Made by a program: the position numbers and the translations under genes. From Apteryx mantelli (taxonomy: Eukaryota > Chordata > Aves > Apterygiformes > Apterygidae), in NCBI RefSeq assembly GCF_036417845.1, contig NC_090020.1, forward strand, positions 31,852,425 through 31,916,424: a stretch of DNA of 64,000 nt, in the 5' to 3' direction. Of this stretch, positions 24,646 to 37,200 are shown in pieces (the stretch's first letter is position 1; each line of letters starts with the position of its first letter). The notes under the pieces are model-generated. The model worked only from the letters and a program-made list of their open reading frames with translations. It had not been told where the DNA came from and made no database searches.

Positions 24646-26669
24646 CAGCCGGGTGGAAGTGGCATCATGGGAGTCGAACACAGCAGGACTCCTAGGCAGT
24701 AGCCTGCCACAATAGGGAAACGCATTCTCACTTAATTAACAAGAAAGAAATGTTTGGGGTTAGTTGAACAAACACAAATATTACAAAAGCCACTTGGACT
24801 TAGCCTACATGAAGTATTTACATCAATATTCAGGAAAACCAAAGATTTCCCATGGTAGCATTTTATTTTATAGAAGCTGCATTTTCCACAGTAAAATCAT
24901 AATGAAAATCCTGACCAGCTGCTTTCACCAAGAAGAAGCCATCAGCTTCTTGCTCATGACTCTAAATTTCAAGTGCTATAAACATCAACTTTATCTTGGA
25001 AGATAATATCACTTTAAAATTCTAGTAAAGCCAACAAGAGTTCAGAGTGCTCAGGGTAGACCTTTTAATTTTAGATTAGCTGAATCATCAATCATCTGAA
25101 CACAGAAACAGACCAGATAAATATGACAAAGCAGAGATGAAAAATTATCTATAAGAAATGCTCTGTCATTTATTCAAAACAGACCAAGCAGAACACCTGG
25201 TTCCTTAATGTAGAACAGTAGTTGGGGCAGCTCTATTAGGGGAAATTGATTTCAGCAGAAGTGGTCTTGGAAAAAAAAGTAATTTCCAAAAAAGTCATAT
25301 GGAACCACTTGTTATTCCCTCTTCTTCCTTTTGAAATCTGCTTCAGGGACAAATCTTTCAGGAGCACAAGCTTAAACATTGCTTTCTTGTGTCTGCTCCC
25401 AACAGAGAGTTTCATGCTCTACTTCTGATTAAAGAATGTGTTCATCAGGTTTACACAAACACCACATTTCATGGTTTCCGGATTCTAGCCCTAATTCCTT
25501 TTGTTACTGGTGCTCTTGCTATTCCTCACCTCCTGTAGCACAGATAATCACCTCACATGAATCACTTAGCTAATGTCCAAATTCATTTAAAGGAGTTGCA
25601 CCAGGAGAAACAAAAAAATGGAGTGGTCAAAGCCACTGAAAATAGAATTACTACTGAAGACTAGAACTCCATTGTACCTCTTTAAATGTAGGTACTTCTG
25701 CCTACGAGAAGGGGTTTTTTTTGCCATTAGGTCTGATTCTGTAATGAGCCAGTGAGGGCCCTTTTTCCAGTTGTTACTATTTGCAGCACCATTGAGTTCA
25801 GTTTCAGTCGCAGGTAAAGGAGTTCAGCATCTTTCAGGATCAAACATTTTTGTTGTCACATAAGCTTAATCAGGGATAAATTTGAGTAGGAAATCAAACT
25901 TGAAGGCAGGAAGACAAAAACTCTCTGCTTTGACAGAAAACCAAAGCTCTGGCCTAGGGAAAGAGAATCAAGCTGACTATTGCCACAAAGTTTCACAAAA
26001 CTGAAGTTCATAGCATAGACTTGCTTGGGCTTCCTGTTGCAACCATCAAGAAATCACTACATCTCTCTGCAAATACAAGAGAAATAAAACTAGGCTTCAT
26101 CCACCCCTTCTCTGTCTTTCCTCTGTATATCATACGTTATAGGACAGGTAGATTTTGGTTTTCTATACAGGTTTCCATTGCCAAAAAGCCTCAATCCTAG
26201 TCAGTGTAAGTGGACGCTGCCTAGAATAAAGAATGAGAAGACCACAAGGACTTGGAAACCTCAGTCTTCGCAGATCCAGGAAGGAGTAAAGCATTTCAGT
26301 GCAAAATTACTCATGTAATCATATTGTCACACATATGGGCTAAAGAGTTTATTTTATCTACTTAATGCTCTCTGAAGCACTTTAGTCACTCCAGGGAAGG
26401 CATGCAAATGATCTGCACTGGGAAGGAGAGCGCATTGCCTTTCTGATGGAAAAGGGTTTGAGAGTCATTGTTATAATACAGTAGGAACACATAAAGTACA
26501 AATATGAGATGGCATCTACCATGCTGTAGTGCTATATAGCATATGGATTGTGCATTGCCTCAGAGACATCCATGTTAGCTCTGAGTTTGGGTGAAAACCA
26601 GGGCATTTGCGGGCCAGACGGAGACAAGCAGGAGGAGGGCTGCTCTGACAGAAAAGGGGAGCTTTGTTG
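24646..26669. other. Gene-free stretch with one repeat-like piece
   Basis: No gene. At about 25,725-25,850, AGGTCTGATTCTGTAATGAG, a central CACCATTGAGTTCAG and an end near TTTCAGGATCAAAC resemble another amniote non-coding repeat ('GGCCTGATTCTG...CATTGAGTTCAATGG...GCAGGATCAGGCC'), on the plus strand. This call is tentative. Confidence 0.4.
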
Positions 26670-26790
26670 CTAGAGCTGTGGACAAGTCACTTTTTCCTTC
26701 TGAGCTTCAGTTTCCTTCCTGTGCTTGCTTTTTTGGATCCCAGGTAACCCAGGGCTGAGTGTGTCTCACAGTGCATGTGGTAGCTTTTAG
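26670..26790 (+). mobile_element. Possible MIR-like SINE fragment
   Basis: GAGCTGTGGACAAGTCACTT then CCTTCTGAGCTTCAGTTTCC fits the MIR core order 'GCTGTGTGACCTTGGGCAAGTCACTTAACCTCTCTGAGCCTCAGTTTCC'. The match stops soon after. Confidence 0.45.
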
Positions 26791-26995
26791 CAATAAAAGA
26801 GGAGAGACTGGGGTCTCTCTTTTCTAATTCAAACAGTTTTTTAAAATGACGCTGAGCTTTTTCAAAAGACAGAGCCCTTGCTTTTGCTTAACTGACCGAT
26901 TTGTAATAGAAGAAAAAAACCTGACATAACCTTTAAGACTATGTTCATTAACCTAGTCTGAGATTAACTTGCCATGGACTCCCACAGTTGTCAGT

Positions 26996-27064
26996 ACATA
27001 TATATATATAAATAAAATATATATATACACATATATACATTTATTACTGTTATTATTATTATTT
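26996..27064. repeat. AT-rich microsatellite, (TA)n and (ATT)n
   Basis: Alternating TA with imperfections (26,996-27,039), followed by (TTA)n to 27,064. It is probably length-variable. Confidence 0.9.
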
Positions 27065-30000
27065 CTATTCTAGCTAAATAGCTATGAAGAACAAAACTAT
27101 TCTATTAAATGCTGATCCTTTTATTAGTTCAGTTTCTGATACCATGCCAGTAATTTGGCTCCAGTACCAATAAACAACACCATTATCATTGTTATTCTTG
27201 CAATTAGCAGGGAAGTTTTGCTAGTCAGTAGGTTTTTACTAAGCATAGCAGAACTTCAGAAAACTTGCTTTAAAACATTTGTTTTCTTTAAATATTTAAA
27301 CTTAACAACTTGATTATAATCTGCTGAATACAAAACACATGCAATAGATCACATAAAGTCACGCCCTGTAAACACTTGGGAGGTGCAAAGCCCTTAGCAG
27401 AGCTACAGTGCACTGCCTCGGTGACTCATAAACCTACCCAGTCCCTACGAAGACATCTTGGTGTCATCACCATTTGCCCACCCAGGCGGTACAGATGTCC
27501 CGCACTGCCGCATGCTTGTGGTCTCTCTCTGATGCACATCTGAATTAACTGTGCATTAACCAAGGAAGCTCATTCTGGCGCCCAGCTCTGCCACTGCCAC
27601 TTTTCTGTTATAGCAGGCTTCCCACTGACTAACTGGCACCAAAAAGGATGCCGTGGGAACGATGATCCTCCTCCTTTGTTTGCTGGACAGTTAAAAATTG
27701 CAAAATGCTCCTACTTGGCCTAAATGGACAATTATTCTGAACCTACTCACTGATTTCATATGTGTGGTATTAAGTCACTGGAGCATGCTGTTATGCAAAG
27801 TCCAGTCAGCTTTGTATCATTCAAATAAGCCACATCTTTACTGGTCTTTGCAAAGACTGCAAGGCTAAAATCATTATCCTGTTGCCGGATTTCACAATAT
27901 AAGGATCTTCACCACAATTTATTATTAATCCTTTCAGTCAGTCACTATCACAACTGAACGCTATGCACTGTCAAAGGACAAAGATAGTTTGGAGCAAAAG
28001 GGATTTTTTTAAATCATGGAAAATCAGCTAGAAAAATAAATACTCTGGCTAACACAAAGTTCTCCATTCCAGAGTTCTTCCCTTGAAAGAAAAATTCTGT
28101 CCCACAATGTGCTCTTCTGACACCATTTACCAAAAAAACTTTAATTCTGTCTAAACTACTTCCAAGACAATGTCACTGCAGTATTTATTGCACCATTTTA
28201 GCCTCAGCTAAACATGAAATACTTAGGAAACTTCTACCTTCAGTTAGAGCAATATAAATCCAGGGGAGAATGAAATCAATGCAGCTACTGTGGGTTTGGG
28301 GCTTTTTTACATTGTCAGATGTTCAGTATATCCAGATCACATTACCCATTACTAGCATATATTCCATAAGTGCCTTGAACTGTATTGCTAGGCAACTAAA
28401 AAGAAATTTTCATAAAACAAACCTTTCTCCTCCCACTTTATATTTTATATATATTGCCTTTCACCTAGATTTCCGATAAACACACATGCAAAGAAAACAG
28501 CCCTGGGGGACAGAATTCTGATCAATGAAGGTTTTATATTTTTGAAGCTGTGTTTTGCAATCATAGGGACTGAAACTTCAAAGGAAGAAAAAGTTTTAAG
28601 AAGCAAACAATGCTACAGTCATTTTCATTTTTACCTCAAAAAATACTGGAAACATATTCAACACAGTTCTCTGGAAATATTTAACTGCTACCCATCTTTT
28701 TTAGTCTAATAGTCACAGAGAAAGACATTTTAAAATATTTTACATTGGCTTATTTGCTCTTTATTTGTAGAATACCCTGACACAAGATGGATGAGCATCA
28801 AAAGAGCTGATGTAGGTATCAATCCAATTATATGGATTCACTTTAACACGGAGTAACTCACCCAACACGTCACAGGATAAGTGCATAGACGGTGCTAAAA
28901 CACGAAGTCACAGTTTATGGAGTTGTCAGACAAGCTCTTTGTATCAACGTTAACATGATCCCCTGCTCTAACCAGACAAGAATTTCCTACAAAATATTTT
29001 ATAAGTAGTGTAAGAAATACTTTCCTTCCTTTAAGTTTGATTTAATAAGTCAAAGTCAGTCACACGCTGCAGAACACACAGCTTTCCATAAAAATTTGAG
29101 GTGATTTTTTCAGTTTTTTTAATCAGTGCAGGAAGGATACCATCTCTGATTTACTGTATGATAATCCTTTCATTCACAGCACAGTAGCACTGAATTTTAA
29201 CCCAAACCATCAGAGATGTATTCCATTTTTAGATACAGACATTGGTCTCCAAATGAACAGAAGAGCTGTGTATTTGCATCCAAGAGCAGATTTTGGCTTT
29301 TAGGCAAAAATTTTTCTTCTCATTTTCAGTCCAAATCAGATAAAGCTGGTTTTCTACAATTAAACTTCAGTGGTTTTAAGGGAGAGAGAATTAAGTTGCT
29401 TTTGTTCTAAAATGCTTCTTTGTGTTATAGGTACAAAGCACACTCTCTGTCATTGAACAAACGTACAAATAATTGAATGAGGAATTAAATATTCAGGCTT
29501 TCATCTTGTAAACACATAAACACCTACTTACCTTTATTTGGGTAATTGTAACTAAAGTGAACTTGTGTTTATGCTTTGGTAAGGTCAAGGCCAAAACTAA
29601 AACAGCAGCAAGAAGCTTTTTGGAAGCATAGGCAACTGTTTTAACTTCATGTATTTTTAGTAAGGAGACTAATTAGCCATCCAGACATGCACAAAGCATA
29701 CGAACTTCTGCTGGGAAGTTGGAGACTCATGATTAAAAACATTGCTATGGTTGGAACTGCTGAAGCAATGGCTTTCAAAGGTTCATTTTTGCTAAATCAC
29801 AGCCAACTTTCACTGAGACAATCAGTAGTACTTATTATACTCATTAAGGCCTTTCTTCGAATCAGCTTTTCAAGCTTTGGCCCCATGTGGCTTTGGCACT
29901 ACCAGATGTTCAGATAAAAAACTTGGGGCTCATTTGCTCATTTTTGTTTTTGTTTAGGATACTTCCTCCTTCCTCCCGTCTTGCATTTCAAGATGGTGTA

Positions 30001-30219
30001 ACTATATTTCTTTTCTCCTCAAACTTTCAAAAATAATTAAACCTCAGGCAAAGCCCACGCGTGCAGCTTCAGGCTGGTAAGAGAAAGCTAGGAGTGAGTC
30101 ATGATGGAGACATCCGGATGACGGACTGGAGGGCTCCGGCTGGGGTTATTCATCGAGCTTCCCGAGTGCTTTTCATTGGTAAATCTCACAGAAGTTGCAG
30201 ATGTTGAAAACTGTTATTC
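27065..30219. other. Gene-free stretch
   Basis: AT-rich and non-repetitive by eye, with no open frame above 77 codons. The part from 27,770 to 27,990 looks information-rich (mixed composition, octamer-like TTATGCAAAG) and may be a regulatory element. This is unproven. Confidence 0.55.
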
Positions 30220-30360
30220 ACAGTGAAGGAACTGACATGTTAAATGCACATTAAGTGTCTTTCCCAAGACCTCATAATAAGCTGTAGCATTACAAAGAGT
30301 TGAAGCCAGGCAATATGATTTCCAGTCTCAGGCCTTTCTCTCTAGCCTGTCATTGCTATT
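30220..30360 (-). mobile_element. MIR-like SINE fragment
   Basis: TTAAGTGTCTTTCCCAAGAC then CTCATAATAAGCTGTAGCATT and GAGTTGAAGCCAGGCAATAT parallel antisense MIR ('TTAAGTGACTTGCCCAAGGTCACACAGCAAGTCAGTGGCAGAGCTGGGATT'). The last part, 'TCTCTAGCCTGTCATTGCT', matches the usual 'TTTCCACTAGACCATGCTGC' end. Confidence 0.5.
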
Positions 30361-33179
30361 CAATACAGTGTTAATGATTATAATGTGTATTTTGGGGCAG
30401 TGTAACTACTGTGCAGCATGCCAGAAGCATGACAGCTAAGACTCCTAAAGTCAGACTCTGAAATCCATTTAATTGTACACTTAAATAAACAGCCAGGCTT
30501 TTGCCACTGATGTGAATGCCTTTCCACTCCCTTCTAGGTGAAACAAAATTCAGGGAAAAAAAGCCATTTTCTTTAACCTGAATCTTCTTTCTTGCTCTGC
30601 TCACCTCTTTTCCTTCATTGTATCCTCTTCAGGTTTCTTATGCTTTACTCCAAAGCCTTTACTAGCAAATAAGCCCTCATAACTTAAATGGCTGTCCTCT
30701 GCCCTCCCAGTCTGACAGATGCCACACAAAACCCCCTTGTTCCCAGCTGCAGCCACCTCCCCGCTTTCCTTCCTGCTGCCTGTGCATCAAACACCCATCG
30801 TGAAGCACAATCCTCTTGGGCTAGACCAGAAGGGTGCCACCAAAATGCTCTTAAAATCCCTTTTCTAAATCTACATCTGCTTTTGAGCAAGAAGTGCAGC
30901 AGTTTACCCTGGAGAACCCAGCCTGGACCATGGTGCTCTTCTTCAAACCTGCGGTTACTCCTCTTTTCTCCTTTTCCTTCCTGGTGCTTTCTGTTTGCCC
31001 AGATCACAGGGATTCATAGCAAGTGCTGTCTATGGGTAGCACCTACAAGGTCTGTGCTTTCACCTTGCTGTAAATAACTACCCACACTCCTGGAAACAGT
31101 TAACTTCCCAAGAAGCCATGGAGACGAGAAAGCAGGACCCAGGAGCCACTCTGAGTCACTCCTGCAGGTACTTACCAGCTAGGTCAGATATCCTCTGACT
31201 GGATTTGTTTCTCTGCCCCTAAGGACTGCACTCAGCGCAGGTCTGTGACAGCATGCTGCCAAAAGTACACTTTGGTGGATAATAACAAAGACACTGTGAT
31301 TATGAGATAGTACAGAGCCCCTTACAGATGTTCTTCCTACTGGCAGCTCCTTCCACACGAGCTGTTTACCCAGTCACTGCATCCTGTGGATTATCATTTT
31401 CATGACCTTGTTCCTCTGGGAAAAAAAAAAAAAAAGGCATCTTCTCATGTTATTTTCTTTCTTACTCAGTGCCAGATCCAGACTCTCCCCTGTGCTAAAG
31501 AAAAGGTTATAATAACACGGGCTCACAGTGCTTTTAGTCTTCATTAAGGCGTGCAAGGGGACGCATCAGCTGCATGGCAGACATGGAGGAAGCAAAGACA
31601 AGATGGGACTCTCATGTTTATATATACATATGCAGACTTTCCTGAAGGACTTGAAAATATCACTCATATACAAAACAAAGATGGGTTATTGGTTACAAAT
31701 ATAAACCCCACAAAAGTAAGTTTTCTGCATGGCTTTTCACACTCCTCTGAAGCAGACTATTGCTGTCAGTAGCAATATCTTTTGAAATGAAAAAGAAAGT
31801 GTAAAGAGCTCACTCCTTCAGATTTGCAACAATATTTTCAACATCTCAGCTCCTTTCTAAAAATCATTTATAATGGTATACCAGAAAAATTGAAAGAGGA
31901 AAGGACATCCTGTTAAAGGCATTCCATTAAAATGGGTTAAGATCAGCTCTCAGCCAGTAAGTTATCAGCCTCAAGCATCTATTCTCCAAAGTGAGAGCAA
32001 AATATTTGCACTTATGCACACATCACTGATAATAGAATTTAGACTAATATTTTGTCTAAAGGTCTTGACACAGAGAAGAGATGCAGACAACACAGTTTTG
32101 CTACCCTGATAACTTTTACAAGTGGGAAGCTGAAATATGAAGATGCCCACTTCACTCTCCACTCAGAAGTCAGAGGAAGGGCACTGAAGAGTTTGAAGTC
32201 TCCTGTTTCTCCATCCCCATGAAGCCTCACAAGCTCTATTTTTCCTCTTCCCAGACATTTTGATTGGTTTGCTCATCCTTGAGGAAAAACACAAAGAAGA
32301 GCAAGTAAGGCTTGGTTTAATCAGTCCTCAGTGCAAAAAGGTATGTCAGTATTAGAGAAACTTCAGACAGAGGAAAAATAGAGGAAAAAATGAAAATATT
32401 AACTTGGAATATAAAGATCTACTGGATCTTTATCCAATGCAACAAACTTAAAAAAATACTGTAATATGGCAGTAACTATTCTGTGCTGTGCAAACATTAT
32501 TTTATCTTCAGAAGTGTTCAGCAGGATTTTTTTTTCTTCCATGGTCAGCTGAAGACACTCTTGTTATTAGGAAAGAGTGTCAGGAAACGAATATAAATGT
32601 TATTGTGAGAGGAAACCTGTTTCAACTCCCATGATTACAGTTTAAAACAGCTGCACCCCAAGAGAACAATAGAGAGATTTATTTCTCTTATAAATCTCAA
32701 TGTTATAAAAAAAAAGAAAAAAGCCTGGAGTCTGTGAACACAAAAGAGGGAGAGAAAGAGCGAGCACATGAAAGCAGGGATGCACATGTACTTATGAAAA
32801 GAAAAAAACATGATTCCACCTAATATTAACTCATTTCTTTTGTGCACTTGAAGAAAATGAATCATAACCCCCCTCAATATTCTAAGTAAAAAATTGAATT
32901 GAAAAAAAGGCATATACTATGTACTTGCTACAGGCACCTGCTAGAGAGGTGTATGCAAAGCACAAAAACTGAGCAGCTAGATAGCAGGTCCACCTGTATT
33001 TGCTGGGCACATTACAGACCCTTTGCAAATTTGGTCCCAAGCAATGATTTCCATTTCTTACAAGTGGCATCTCACAGTATCAGTATGTCTTATTTTCAGT
33101 TAATGTTTTATTTTCACTGTGGGACATGCAAGTTGGTGTTAGTGAAAATCCAGCTGCACACCAGTGGGGCAGACCTGGG
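30361..33179. other. Gene-free stretch
   Basis: No gene. The part from 30,690 to 31,080 is open on both strands (129 and 107 codons) but compositionally biased (C/T-rich on plus) and without family resemblance. An A15 run lies at 31,421-31,435. Confidence 0.55.
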
Positions 33180-33290
33180 ATGTGGGAAAACTAGGATTCG
33201 TTTTGAGCCCTGCCAATAAATACTTGGGCAAGACTCAGCAGTTCCCTTTGCCTCTCCCATCTTGTGTTTATTCCATGTAGAGGCCTGGTA
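33180..33290 (+). mobile_element. MIR-like SINE fragment
   Basis: AACTAGGATTCGTTTTGAGC, CCTGCCAATAAATACTTGGG and CAAGACTCAGCAGTTCCCTT follow the MIR order 'CTGGGTTCTATTCCCAGCTCTGCCACTGACTTGCTG..CTTGGGCAAGTCACTTCACC', followed by a 'CCTCTCCCATCTTG' remnant of the core. Confidence 0.5.
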
Positions 33291-34080
33291 AATCTGTGGT
33301 GCTGAGGACCTTCTCCTACTACAACTATCTCCCCAAAATGTGTCTGCTTCCTATTCACAGCCACTGAGGCCACCAAACTGGTTTTGAAGGGTTGCCGTTT
33401 CATTTCAGTGACCCGGAGCTCAGACACCCTCCACAAAATGGCATATTGCCTTTGCAGGCAGTCAGGGAAAGCTCCCCTGCCTGGGGAAGAGACAGCAGAC
33501 GGGAAATCACATTCAGTTCAGCCACCATCTCAAGACTGCAAGAAACCTCCTACCCCCTGATTGCTGTTTTACAGCTGAAGCGAGCAAGTCTGCTCTTCAG
33601 CTGAGAAAACAAAAAACAAGAATGGCCATTAATGTGCATTATGAAAAACAAAACAGAAGGAAGCTGAGGAAACAGAAGCAATAAAAAGCAAAGCCCATCC
33701 ATCAGAAACTGCCCCTGAGCAGACAGTACAGCCTACCGAGAGAGAGCCTCCCTACATTTCATTAACACATCCATTGTATATTTAAGCTGCTCCCATCACT
33801 CTGCAAAGTTCTTGTTTCAGCTGTGGGGGAGACAAATTACAATATTTTATAAGACCTACACAAAAAGTATTGCTCAGCTACCTTCTCAAATCCTGCATTA
33901 GAAGTCAAAATTCATTCTAACTCCATGCAATTGGTGTTTTTTTCCAGATGATATGGCATTTTTTGATCGCCTGACCTAAACTACCAGTATCATGGTATTC
34001 TCTGTTAACTGTTTCTACTTTTCTGTTCAGAAACATCAGTTTTAGAAAGTGGGAAAAGTGACACATTTTGGTTATAACAG
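33291..34080. other. Gene-free stretch
   Basis: I see no gene or assignable repeat. Confidence 0.6.
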
Positions 34081-34265
34081 AGTGCTCAGTCAGGAAATTT
34101 AGGTTTTATTTCCAGATCTGCCATGAATGTAAATCCCTCTGGCAAATCCCTTGACCTTTCCATGTTTCATTTTCCCAGACTGTAAACAGAGAATCTATTA
34201 TTTTTAAATGTCTGTGAGAAGCAATGATGTACATTTCTAGGTACAAATACAAACTATTATTTGAG
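34081..34265 (+). mobile_element. MIR-like SINE fragment
   Basis: AGTCAGGAAATTTAGGTTTT, then ATTTCCAGATCTGCCATGAA, CTGGCAAATCCCTTGACCTT, CATGTTTCATTTTCCCAGAC and TGTAAACAGAGAATCTATTA track the MIR body in order ('AGTCAGGAGACCTGGGTTCTATTCCCAGCTCTGCCACT...GGGCAAGTCACTTAACCT...CTCAGTTTCCCCATCTGTAAAATGGGGATAAT'). The tail with ACAAATACAAACTATTATT fits the 3' end. It is one of the longer MIR-like copies here. Confidence 0.6.
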
Positions 34266-37200
34266 GTATGATCAGATATCACCTTTTGTTATTAGAGACT
34301 ATAAATCAGGTTTTGAAAGACACAGGTGTCCGCATGCCACTCTTTAGATGTAAAACCAGAAGTATCATAACTCAGTATATTAATTTTATATGAAGCATCT
34401 AAAAAGAAACTCATATTTCAAAAGGAAGGTAAAGCTTTTGAAAACACGTGGTAGCCATATTGTACCTCCCAGAGGTTCCCCTCATTTCTGCTTATATTCC
34501 TATACATGCATCAAAAAAGGAAAAAAAAAAGGAAGAAGAGCAAAAGTGACGAATGTTATGAAGGAAATTGCTACTTATCTGAAGTCAAGATAAGCCTTCC
34601 ACCAATTCAACAGAGCCGGGTTTTGACTTTTTAGGTTTCATGAGAACCATTTTGCCCTTCAAGTTGAAAGAAAAAACACAGTTAAATGTTTCAGAACCAG
34701 GTTTCCTTTCCCAAGCAAAGGAGTGATCATGGATTCATTACAAAGATTATCTTATTTTTATAGCAATTAAAAAAAAAATTAGCTGACTTACTGCTTGCAC
34801 CATTTTAATTGGCCTCTCTTCCTTTTAGATATATGGGGTATGTTCCACCTTATGCCATTACTCAGAAACTTTCAGCAATGTGTTAAAGTCAATATTTCCA
34901 AAAAATGTAGCTCATATTTTAACTGTCTTTTTCATCTCCATTTTTTTGCCATTGGTTTTCATAGATCCAAAAAAGAGACAATCAAAATGTTGGTTTTATT
35001 GCTGTTGAAGACCCATTCTCAGATGTTTGGCCCCGTGATGCTTAACGCATGCAGTAGTAAGGTACTTCTCCCCAAAAAGCTGGAAACTATTGCAGACTTC
35101 CAAGAAAATATTTTATCTCCAAAATTGCTGGTAGCAATAGTATCATAAAAAGACTATAGAATAAACCTGTCTCTGCTATAATTCTAAGGAACAAAAATGT
35201 AATTAAATTAGGAATGAATTTTGTTCAAGAACTTAAACCAGTCTGTTCCTACTGGATCCTGCAATAATCCCAATATCCAGACATTCTGGTTTCAAGCAGA
35301 TGTTTTCCATTCTTCTTCATACACAGGACACCAATAAATGAGATGCAATTTTTCAGACCATCCATATTAACAGTACTCACTTGAGCTGAGGATGCACCAT
35401 TACCTCTGGCTGCTAAATGTTCACTTCTATTTTAGCAGGTCAGTGCAAGAATCCTCCATTTCCGCAGCAAGAAGGAAGGGTTCTGCTCTCTCCAGGGGAA
35501 CATCCTCTTGTCCTTTTCCTGGACCAGGACTGTCCCCTCAGAGTTGAAGCTGAAGGCGGGATGGAGGCAAAGGTTTCCTCCATGAAGATAGTGGTGTGAG
35601 GTTTTGCCCGAACAACATGACAGGAAAGGCACCAGAACCAATACCTCTCGCTGCTGGTCAATCTGCAAAACGGAAGCACCCGGTGCAAAAAATCTGGAGT
35701 ATTCTGTGTGAGGGAATATTTGCATTTCTGGGAATGCCTCTTCTCCAGCTACCAGTCTGCCATAGCTTTTGCTGTGTAAGAAATCATCCACCGTTCAGCC
35801 TATGTGGTTTGCAACAAAGACATGAAACCCAGAGTTCAAACAACCAAAGGGCCAAACCTGGTTAAAAAAATAAAAAGCAACACATAGCAAGGGAAATACC
35901 TGAAAACTCAGTGCAGAGAGCCTGGAATTGGTACAAAGTGGCAAAGATTTATCTCTGGGCACTTCTTGGTGGAAAATGCCAGACCTTTGCTACTTCCAGA
36001 GCACCTTCATTCCCTCATCTATAGTCTTTCCAAATGAGATATCTACATCTTCCTAACAGAAATCACCTTCAAAAGAGAAGGAGGGAAGGAGTAGAAATAA
36101 AAGGAAAATTTTTGCATCTTACACGTGCCAGTCAAAACCCAACATCTTTTCCTTCCAAGTTGTTCCCAGTTTGCCTCACACCCCATAGTTTTCAGCTGCC
36201 ACCATAGCTTTAAAATACTTATTTTTATTTACAAATGTAGAACCTGAATTTGCTATATTTTCTACTTTAGCGAGTGTTGCTGCCAGCTTCAAGGGCAGGA
36301 TAACTAATAATACCGACCACCTGACTGCCAGTAACCAGCACTTTTATAAGGGTTGATAAGCCCAGGATAGGGAGAACTAACCCAGTTCTTTGGGATCAGA
36401 GAAAAAAGGAGTCTCAAAGTCATTTTATCTTAATAAATAAATAGCAGTTTAGGAATTCTCTCCTAGCCTCCTGTTTACCAGAAGAATTATTCACTGACAC
36501 CATAAGTTACAGCAAAATGTAGAAAGAGAAGGAAGGGAAATGTGGAGAAACCAGGCTAACAAGGCCTACCAAGCACTGGCATTCAGCTATGTAAAACAGG
36601 TAGACTGAGGAGCTGAAGATACACTAGCATCTTCACTAAGGGAGGAGAGAGAAAACGACTCTGGTTAAAGTCACTGACAATAAATAGACTGCAGAAAAGG
36701 AAAGGTGGCCTGGCTATGCTGGGGAGAAGATGGGGATGGAGAAGCTGCCCCTTGCCCAGATATGTTTTTGCAGACTCCATCCAGTGCAGGAGAGGGACCT
36801 GAAACTATTTGAACTTGCTGCTACCTAACTCTGAAGCCCTGCCATCAATGTGAGGTCCTTCACAAAGTCTGGCCCACTATAAGATCTGCAGGGCAGAGCA
36901 AGGCAGAGCACTGAAATGCACCCATTTGACTCTTTACAGCCTCTGGACTTGAACTGTAAGACACCTGGCTTGTGGGTTTTGTGCACAAAGGTATTGCTCT
37001 GTGGCACTCCAGGAGATCCAGCTTTGCCCCGATGCACATCAGAGAGTTGGTGGAGGCCAAAGAATTCAGACATGCTGGGATTTTTCTCTCCTTCTCAGAC
37101 TTTTTCCTCTAAAGCTAACTGAGCTGCTGTTGTACTCGTCCTAGTTATGAATGCTGGGGCAGACCTCTCATTGCAACAAGGCAGGAACAGGGTCTGAGAG

